Of a stretch of DNA of 64,000 nucleotides, positions 56,917-64,000 are shown in pieces. Under the pieces are notes generated by a model, which worked only from the letters and a program-made list of their open reading frames with translations, did not search any database and had not been told where the DNA came from. Position numbers and translations under genes: made by a program. Each line of letters starts with the position of its first letter. Positions within the stretch are counted from its first letter, which is position 1. Source of the DNA: Curvularia sp. ZM96 (Eukaryota > Ascomycota > Dothideomycetes > Pleosporales > Pleosporaceae); contig JAJGBQ010000004.1 of NCBI GenBank assembly GCA_022457065.1, positions 2,790,001-2,854,000 of the forward strand, in the 5' to 3' direction.

Positions 56917-57675
56917 TGTGACTGAAATGTGCTAGTTTAGTGTCGTTGATAAGACGTAGTGAAGATTTGTAGAAGAGTGAAGTTGGGATGAATGGAGACG
57001 GTTGGAAGCAGGCCAGATACGCCTTTATATGGTCCTCATCCAGTCGCCATGTGTACCTTGCTTGCCGCGCCGCGTCAGCGCCAGCTAGATCCAAGTATCC
57101 ATAAAGCAGTCCATTGCATCCGTAAGGGCCGATCGGTGCCCCTCTCCGGAGGATCCTTCAGCCAGACAGGGTCCAGACGTGGCTCAGTAGTCCAGCAACC
57201 TCAGGGTCCTCGGCGCCTCATGACGTGATTTGGCCACGCCTCGTACCAGTGCCTGTGGTTGAATACATGGATTATAGCCTAACGGGGTATAGATGCGTGC
57301 GTAATGGAGCGAATTGTGGGCTCCGGAGCTGCGGGATTAATGGCGCGGCAAAATAAGCTTCCTTGGAAGAGCTTAGCATTGAGGCACGGGTGGCTTGAAT
57401 CCATGGCCAGAGCGGGGTAGCTGAAACAAGCTGAGTTTATGCTTTAAGAATCCATGAGGGGAAGCAAGCGGTGAGTATGTGTCAGTTTTTCTCATGCTTC
57501 TGCAATCATTCGAAAGCGAGATGTGGTTGTTAAGCAGATCGAAGTAGAAAGCTTGGCCGTTTAGTGAGCGCGGATCACTCGGCTTGGGCGATCGTCATGT
57601 TGTCTCGAACCCCGCGGTCGTCTGCCCCTCCGAGAGCTGAGCTCAGCCACACCACCTACCGTATCTTGCGACAAG
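56917..57675. other. Divergent promoter region (CipC / APT-like gene)
   Basis: The two genes face away from each other across 759 bp. The TATA box for CipC lies near 57022-57030. No gene is seen. Confidence 0.5.
57022..57030 (-). promoter_or_regulatory. TATA box of the CipC-like gene
   Basis: On the minus strand the site reads ATATAAAGG about 106-114 bp before the CipC ATG. This suits a strongly expressed gene. Confidence 0.5.
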
Positions 57676-58454
57676 ATGCCAGGCCGACTTCCAACCAAAG
57701 AAGACTTCCCTTCGTCAGTGGTATTGAGCATCACGCCGCGTAGGTAAGGTCCGTGGTTTCTCTTCTACTTCGACTAACTGGTACAGCGCCTTCCTCGGAA
57801 CCGACCAATGTCCTGATCCTACTACACGGCCTCGGCGACACGCATGAGCCTTTCACAAAGCTGGGAGGACAGTTGAATCTCCCAGAGACAGCATGCATAG
57901 CTGTGCAAGCGCCGAACCCGGTACCATTCGATTTTGGAGGGATGCACTGGGGCGAAGACATGATATTTGACTCGAGCACTGGGGAGCTGGACATGGACAC
58001 GGGCCTAGAGAAGTCGACGAAGCTATTGCTTGACGATGTCATTCGCAAAGGGCTTATTGAAACATGCGGCTACAAAGCGCGCGAGATTATGATTTTCGGC
58101 TTTGCGCAAGGTGGCATGGTTGGGCTAGAGGTTGCCGCCGAATTTTACGGCGAAGAGCTTGGTGGGGTAATCAGCATTGGCGGTCCGCTGTCACAGTCGC
58201 TACCGCTAAAGGCGCTGGAAAAGAAGAGCAAGACGCCGGTCCTCGTTTGCAAGGCCAATAAGAAATCGGCGGTTACCGACAGCGCCGTCTCCAAGCTCAA
58301 GGACGCTTTTGAATACGTCGAGATCCAAGAGTGGAAGAAGAACGGCGACGGAATGCCGAGCAGCCGCGAGGAGATGCTGCCCATTATGCAGTTCTTTGCT
58401 CGCCGCCTACGGAGCACCAAAGGCGTACCCGCCGGCAGCGTTGAGCTGAGCTAG
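57676..58454 (+). CDS. Acyl-protein thioesterase/carboxylesterase-like protein, predicted inactive
   Basis: This is an alpha/beta-hydrolase of the phospholipase/carboxylesterase (APT1-like) family, 243 aa in two exons (57676-57739, 57787-58454). The joined N-terminus reads LSITPPPSSEPTNVLILLHG and continues GLGDTHEPFTKLG, and PFDFGGMHWGED follows, as in the family. The nucleophile elbow is IFGFAQGGMVGLEVA: Ala at residue 128 replaces the catalytic Ser of GFSQGG. The usual catalytic His near the end (GHSxP) is replaced by NGDGMPSSREE with Asp at residue 209. The region expected to carry the catalytic Asp has no HGxxDxVV text. The fold appears kept while the triad is lost, suggesting a pseudoenzyme with a binding role. 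The 47-nt intron has a good branch site (ACTAAC). Confidence 0.85.
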
Positions 58455-58849
58455 ACAAAGCTAAGCACTCAATGTCGTAGATGACGAAAGAATAAAGGCC
58501 CAATCAGATAGGCCACGACCACGTAAAAAGAAATCGTCAAAACTTTGAGCATCCTTTCCAAGCGCTGGAGAGGTGGCAGAGGAAGCTTTGTGGGGCAACA
58601 GAGGGTGTGTCAGACTGACCTTTCCCCAGGACTCGTTTATCGGGGATGGCCGTGATTAGCAGACACTAGAGTGAGCCATTACCGTAGTATTGAAAAGCCG
58701 TCTTTTCCTTTGCTGCAGGCTGTTCTTTCCAATCCCCGGCGTGCACGTGTTGTGGTCCAAGCTCACGATACGTCATCTTCTAGCACGGTTTCCTCACTCC
58801 TCCGCTCGCTCACTATACCAACCTGCACGTCTCACCGCCACACAGCATC
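58455..58849. other. Intergenic between APT-like and exopolyphosphatase genes
   Basis: This is a tandem gene spacing with the 3' UTR and promoter. Nothing else is seen. Confidence 0.5.
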
Positions 58850-60186
58850 ATGGCAGTGCCGAAGAATTCGCTGCGAGGCTTTCTCGCACACGCGAGGGGC
58901 GTGCTTCGCGATGCCATTGATTGCGGTCAGAAAATCACGTTTGTCATTGGCAATGAGTCGGCCGGTGAGCATGACTCCGGCTCTACGAAGGGCGTGTTCC
59001 GTACTCATGCAGTCCAGACCTTGATTCCATGTCATGCTCCCTTCTTTACGCATACCTTCGGTCCATGTCGCCGCCCAGAAAGGCCTTCAGTTCGGTCTAT
59101 GTGCCAATCACAAACATGCCCGCAGCAGACATTCAGCTGAGACCAGAGTATCTGGCCGTATTCAAGCACGCTAATATCGAGTCTAAGCACTTGATCACAC
59201 TTGATGACCTTCCTGCATTGTCGGAAATACGCTCCAAACTTGCGCCCGAGAATACAAAGTGGATCCTCGTAGACCACAATGCTCTCCAGGGCCAGCTGGG
59301 CAAGATCTATGCCGGCCGTGTGCTTGGTGTTATTGACCACCACGATGACGAGGGCAAAGTGCCAGCAGACACTGGGGAAGAACCTCGAATTATTGAAAAA
59401 AGTGGAAGCTGTACAAGTCTGGTAGCCAATTACTGCCGAGCAGCGTGGGACACCCTCTCGGCATCGGCGATGTCTTCTGGCGCAGCCCACGCACAAGGCG
59501 ACAGCCTGTCAAATGATGCCGCGTTTGTTCGACGATGGGACGCGGATGCCGCCCAGTTGGGGCTGGCGAGCATTCTTATCGACACAGCCAATCTCCACGA
59601 TGCGAACAAGACGACGGAGCATGATCGCCAGGCGGTAGCGTATCTGGAAGCCAAGATTATGCTTTGTCCGCAACTAGCCGCGAGTTTCGATCGCACCGGC
59701 TTCTTTGAGGAGATTGACGCCGCAAAGAAGGACATTGGCAGCCTGAAGCTGCAAGACATACTGCGGAAGGACTACAAGCAGTGGGACCAGGGCCAGAAGT
59801 TGGGCATCAGCTCTGTTGTCAAGCCAATTGAGTTTTTGCAGAAGAAAGCCTGCCATGAGGCCAACACATCATCGCCGGAAGCGCTCCTAGAGGCGATCAA
59901 GGACTTTGCACAGGCGCGTGGGCTCGATATGTTTTCTCTTATGACGACGTCGAGTGGAGCCGATGGGCAATTCCAGCGAGAGCTGCTCCTATGGGCTTTC
60001 AACGATGGCGCCGTGAGGGCTGCAAAGACGTTTGCCAGGAATTCACGAGACGAGTTGGGACTGGAAGACTGGCAAGGCTACAGCGATGTGGATGCGGGAG
60101 GCGAGTGGAGAAGGGTGTGGTGGCAAAGGAAAGTACAGCACAGTCGGAAACGTGTCGCGCCTTTGCTCAGGGAAGCCATGGCATGA
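58850..60186 (+). CDS. ppx1: Exopolyphosphatase (DHH-DHHA2 family)
   Basis: This is a Ppx1-like exopolyphosphatase that releases orthophosphate from the ends of polyphosphate, with a two-metal active site. Two exons (58850-58964, 59018-60186) encode 427 aa. The DHH-family motifs are in order. VIGNESADLDSMSCSLLYAY carries the first Asp pair (39 and 41), ILVDHNALQG the second, GVIDHHDDEG the DHH (145-147), and ILIDTANLHD the fourth. A DHHA2-type C-terminal domain includes LKLQDILRKDYKQWDQGQKL and GISSVVKPIEFL. The intron acceptor is chosen at 59017 so that GDLDS-type text is restored; an AG five bases earlier would break the motif. It lies just downstream of the APT-like gene. Cytosolic or mitochondrial; no signal peptide is seen. 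Confidence 0.94.
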
Positions 60187-61849
60187 CGGTCGTGGGGGGA
60201 TAGCAAGGTGTAGGAGAGTGTAGTGTGGGAGGTCACGGGCCCAAGTGGGGCTCTCAGTGACTTTTTTGGAACAGGACTACTACGTTTCAATGTTTGTTTT
60301 GAAATGCAGGTGGGCGCGTAGCAACGGTTGGGTAAGGCGAGGGCCAGGCATTTTGGGCTGACGTTAGGAGGCTAGTAGGAGTAGGTAAGAGGCGGTCTGC
60401 GGGCAGCCGGCATATGGTGGTGGCGGGGTATTTTGTCGCACGCGACCGGCAGATGGGGACGACGACGTCCAAGGTCGGGCGAGCGATAGGCCCCATGTTC
60501 CAAATGCAACGGTGCAAAGGACGCGCGCGAACAGGTTTGGGACATGTCTGCTATCATGGCGTAATGTTGCAAAGGCAGCATCGGCGGCAGCCACTAGGGC
60601 GATGGGGTCAAGGCAGAGGGAACAAATTTCCGCGCCGAGTGCAGCGATAGCCTGAAGCAGGCGAGGGGAGACCTGGAGCACGGCATGCGGCTCATTGGAC
60701 AGGTGAAGGGCTAGCGATGCACTGCACGATGAAGTGGGAAACGCAGCGGTTCACAGCAGTGGTGTTTGGCGGGCATGCGTGCAGCATGTTGCATGGGCCT
60801 TGTTGACAGCATGCGCTGGGCTTGATGTGCTGGCAGCGCAGGGGCAGAAGGCGACTCCACCCGACGGCCGTCAGGTTACGAGGGCGGGCAGCGCCGCGAC
60901 GAGGTGATTAGCCGGCGCGTGGTGTTGGTGGTTAGAGAGGCGCACGTGTCGGCGTGGTTGCGAAACGAGAGGCTGTGGCGTGTGTAGAGTGAGGGTGAGC
61001 GTGGATTGTATGTAGAGGGTAGAGGGCGGGGCAGGGGGGACGAGGTGGACGGCCAAGGGCAGGGAGGGGTCGTGGTAGGCAGAGGTTGGAGCGCGGCGCC
61101 GACGTCGAAGCAGAGCAGAAGCCAGCATGGAAGCCGATGGCGACGGTGGCGAGAAGCGGGGATGGCCTGGCACGCCGGCGGTCCTTCGCAGCTGAGGCAT
61201 TTGGGGGCGCGCGGGTGATTGGTTGCACGGCGATGTGCTGGTCCTGCAAGTCATCGCCTGGACAGCCAAAGGCGGTCTGTGACTGTACAGGGACTCGAAT
61301 GCCCGCCCGCCTCGCTACCGCGCCCAAAGAGTCAAGACGCGCCAGCGCACACGTCGAGCCGGTGGAGACTTGGGCCCAAACCACCTCGCTCGTCCCAATA
61401 CCAGCCCTACATCTGGCGATGCTGTAGTCGTCGACTCTGCTGCCTCTCCACCACATCGGGCCTCGACGCCGCTCCCTCATGGCGACATGATGCGCCGCTC
61501 CCAACTCACGGCCTCGCCCCCGGCCATGGCCTCGTCCACCCCCCCGCCGCGTATGTGCCTCCCGCTGTTTCTTTTTGTAGCCGCCGTCCTGCTCTTGCCC
61601 GCTCCCTTCTCCTGTCTGTGTGTACGGGCCGCGCCCAATAGCTGAGGCTCGCATCAATGCCCTCTGTACGATGAGCTGGCACCCGACCGCGCGCTGACCT
61701 ACTACTTCGCAGCCCTCTCGCCCACCGTCACCCATCTCTCGTCGCGGAGCCACACGCCCTCGCACCATACATCACAAGCTGACGACCCCCCCGCTGAGGC
61801 TCCGCCCAGCTCGCCCTCACCCTGCCCTCCCAAACCCTCCTCGTCGACC
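60187..61849. other. GC-rich intergenic region
   Basis: About 1.7 kb of GC-rich sequence. The long minus-strand frame 60932-61768 is Arg/Gly/Pro-rich with no domain and looks like a shadow of C/G-rich noncoding DNA. The end is a C-rich leader for the RasGAP-like gene. Confidence 0.45.
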
Positions 61850-64000
61850 ATGGGCAGTCGACCGGGCCCAACCCACGATGCCGCCGGCGCTGAGCGTCAC
61901 GGCCAGTCCAACACCATAGCCCTTCACCAGCGCCCGGCCATGGCCCCCTCCATGTCTGCCCCCGCCGGCCGCCTGCCTCGCCTCCTCCCCGCCGACCTCT
62001 CCTCCTACACTGATTCGTACCTGCCCACCGCAGCCATCCCGCCCTCGGCCACTTCCCTTGCTGAGCTCGCCCACTTGATCCGCCTCCAGGGCTACCAGGA
62101 GCAGCGCAAAGCTCATTCCAGAGTCCGCCTACACCGCTGGCTCGTCTCGAGCGCTCTCTCGGCTCGTCTCGTACACTGCGGCGAACTGGCCTACCGCACC
62201 CTTGTAGACAACTTCCGCTCCGACGACAAAAAGGCCTTTGCCTCGCTGTACAATGCCCTCAACGACGTCCGCAACTCGTGTGACGCCACCCGCCAGTATG
62301 CCCTGCTCGAGCCGGACCTCGAATTTGCAAAGTCCAAGAGCATCAAGTCGGACAAGTCCCTCTCGGCTTCGACCTTCCTCAACGAGGTCCCCGCGAAGAT
62401 CCTGGACGATCTTCTAGATTTCATTTCTGAGATTCGCACAAACCCAGAGTTTCTTGCTGCTCGCATTTCCAGTCTTTCGCAGCAAGAGCTCGCTTCTCTC
62501 ACTTCCTTCCGTCAAGCCATGGATCCCATTGACTCCGTCATGGCCATGCAGGCCCGTGGCCGGAATGTAGGCTCACAGCGAACCCAGCAGCAGGGTGCTA
62601 ATCCTATAGAACGACTCCTGTCCTTCCAGCGGCACGATCCCCTGTCCGCTCTCGTCTACACCATCTTTGCCAACTCATCGGGCCCGGATTCTGCAGAGGA
62701 CCTTCGCCGTACCGATGTCTGGGCCACTGTTTGCGCCAAACTAATCAAGGACACCAAGATCAGCCACAACTTCATCAGGACCATTCTTGACGTCTGGGCA
62801 GGTATGCGTGAATGGCCCGGTAAGGCAAACTTGGAGCTTTACCTCATGCAGACCCTCCAAGACGGCCAGTTCTTGCTTGAAAAAGCTGAGGAGTCTGGTG
62901 TACGGGCTGGAGCACAGCCTGTGCCCCGCAGCACAAAGGACACAATTGCTGCGGACGAGTTCTTTGACAAGGCAGTGAAGCGCTTGTTTGAAGTTGTTGA
63001 TGATGAACCCAGTGCAGGTGGCATACCCGAAGGTGTCCTGGAAATTGGAAATGCCATTCTCCGCAAGTTGAATGAGGAGAACGAGAGAGGCGCCCGCAAA
63101 GCATCGCAGAATTTCTTTGTTTCGCGTTGGCTATTCTCTTCCTTCCTTTTGAATGCCATCATTCACCCCGAGGCATGTTTTTTTTTTCTCGCAATCAACT
63201 GCTGCAGCACTAACACTCAACAGACACATGGAATCATGATTGGTCATCACATCAGTGAACACGCCCGTCAGAAGATTCTCAAAGAAATTGCCATCAGAGC
63301 GCAAAAGCAGGTGCTTGACATGACATACAACTGGTACGGATTTCCGGTGAACAACTACACGGCAGATCGCTAATCACGTGCACAGGAAGCAGCAAATACC
63401 AGTCCTTCCGGAAATCCGCACCCACATTGAAAACATCCTGGCACGATTCAAGCACACCAAGACCCCTACCAAACCCATCTTGCTTCCTGCCAAGGCCATC
63501 ACCTCACCTAGGGAGACCGTTGAAGTGCAGCCCTTCATTGTCCTCTCCCCAGCTGACATCATCACCTTGGTCCACGCCCTCTTCCCAGAGCGTCGTCCAT
63601 CGTCGAGTCACATGGATACCGACAGCCAGCGCCGTGCTGGTCTAGCATCCTCCGCATCCTCCATGTCTGGCATGTCCGTCCCATTCCGCAATGCGGCTGC
63701 TTCCATGACCGACGCAAGCTCCATTCTCAGTGCTAGTGCTTCATCAATGACTAGCGATCAGACCTCGCGCGAGCCACTCTTGGACAACAACTCAACCTCA
63801 ACAGAACAGCAGACTGATGCTAAACCCGCTCCAACAGAGCTTTACGGAAAACGTCTGCGCATGGCATGCTCCGAAATGACTCGCATCCTTGGCACTGAAG
63901 CCGCATCCGGCTCATGCCATCCATGTGCTGAAAGATGGGCCGTTTTGTACATCTCTGCTGATGGCAAACAGCTCAAACCGCGCATGCGCAAAGACTTTGA
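61850..64000 (+). CDS. RasGAP-like (GAPVD1-type) protein, partial at right edge
   Basis: This is a GTPase-activating-like protein running off the window. Exons are 61850-63172, 63224-63333 and 63386 to beyond 64000; about 680 residues are visible. The N-terminal segment is Pro/Ala-rich. The RasGAP-like helical core spans about 250-500: DPLSALVYTIFANSSGPDSA, ILDVWAGMREWPGKANLELY, KASQNFFVSRWLFSSFLLNA and THGIMIGHHISEHARQKILK. The later part ends PFIVLSPADIITLVHALFPE and a Ser-rich linker. Fungal proteins with this layout often carry a C-terminal VPS9 domain acting on Rab5, but that part is outside the window. The first intron is an unusual GC-AG one (63173-63223). A second Met at residue 31 (MAPSMSAPAG) is an alternative start. 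Confidence 0.8.

Noticed and set aside
60932..61768. Long minus-strand open frame (278 codons)
   Set aside because: Arg/Gly/Pro-rich with no motif, in GC-rich DNA where stops are rare. Overlapping plus-strand frames are equally open.

Overview
This window looks like nuclear DNA of a filamentous ascomycete, most likely a Dothideomycete and probably Pleosporales. The genes have short introns (about 46-66 nt) with GT(A/G)AGT-type donors and CTAAC-like branch sites. The families are typical of that group: an Egh16/GAS1-like secreted protein, CipC/DUF3759, DUF4748, POM34 and a fungal RasGAP-like protein. The taxonomic placement is inferred from gene content and is not tested. Exon joins were worked out by hand. 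Every spliced model keeps an open frame, and all complete ones have a length divisible by three.

Layout. 0.5-2.0 kb: AP-1 clathrin adaptor mu (+). 3.5-4.3 kb: secreted, probably GPI-anchored Gly/Pro/Trp-rich protein (+). 4.5-6.3 kb: NCS1 permease (-). 6.9-8.7 kb: membrane-anchored, degenerate AMP-binding protein (-), divergent from POM34 (+, 9.1-10.0 kb). 10.3-10.9 kb: DUF4748 protein with micro-exons (-). 13.3-14.5 kb: Egh16/GAS1-like secreted protein (+). 15.0-15.1 kb: intron-containing tRNA-Phe(GAA) (-). 16.8-17.2 kb: small hypothetical gene (+). 17.5-19.4 kb: F-box protein (-). 20.3-21.6 kb: 448-aa hypothetical (+). 22.0-23.8 kb: FMO-like flavoprotein (-). 25.6-27.1 kb: QTRT2-like queuine tRNA-ribosyltransferase subunit (-). 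27.3-29.6 kb: secreted phytase-like protein with EGF-like modules (-).

29.6-42.8 kb alternates gene-poor, visibly AT-richer stretches with core genes: an 8-cysteine small secreted protein (+), ribokinase (-), farnesyl-diphosphate synthase (-), and APC8/CDC23 (+). Just downstream of CDC23 is a striking inverted array of 20-bp GTCGCGAC-containing units. Next come a seven-bladed PLL/DUF346-like lectin (42.8 kb, +), a histidine phosphatase (-), a large disordered acidic/aromatic-motif protein (-), an MFS transporter (-), an SPX-EXS (SYG1/XPR1-type) phosphate exporter (-), CipC (-), an acyl-protein-thioesterase-like protein lacking its catalytic residues (+), a DHH exopolyphosphatase (+), and a RasGAP-like protein that runs off the right edge (+).

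Most genes are unrelated housekeeping loci and there is no clear biosynthetic cluster. Phosphate handling recurs (phytase, SPX-EXS exporter, exopolyphosphatase), but the genes are scattered. The best candidates for something undescribed are the 20-bp inverted array at 39.66-40.01 kb, the 8-cysteine secreted protein at 32.9 kb, and two proteins that look like conserved pseudoenzymes.
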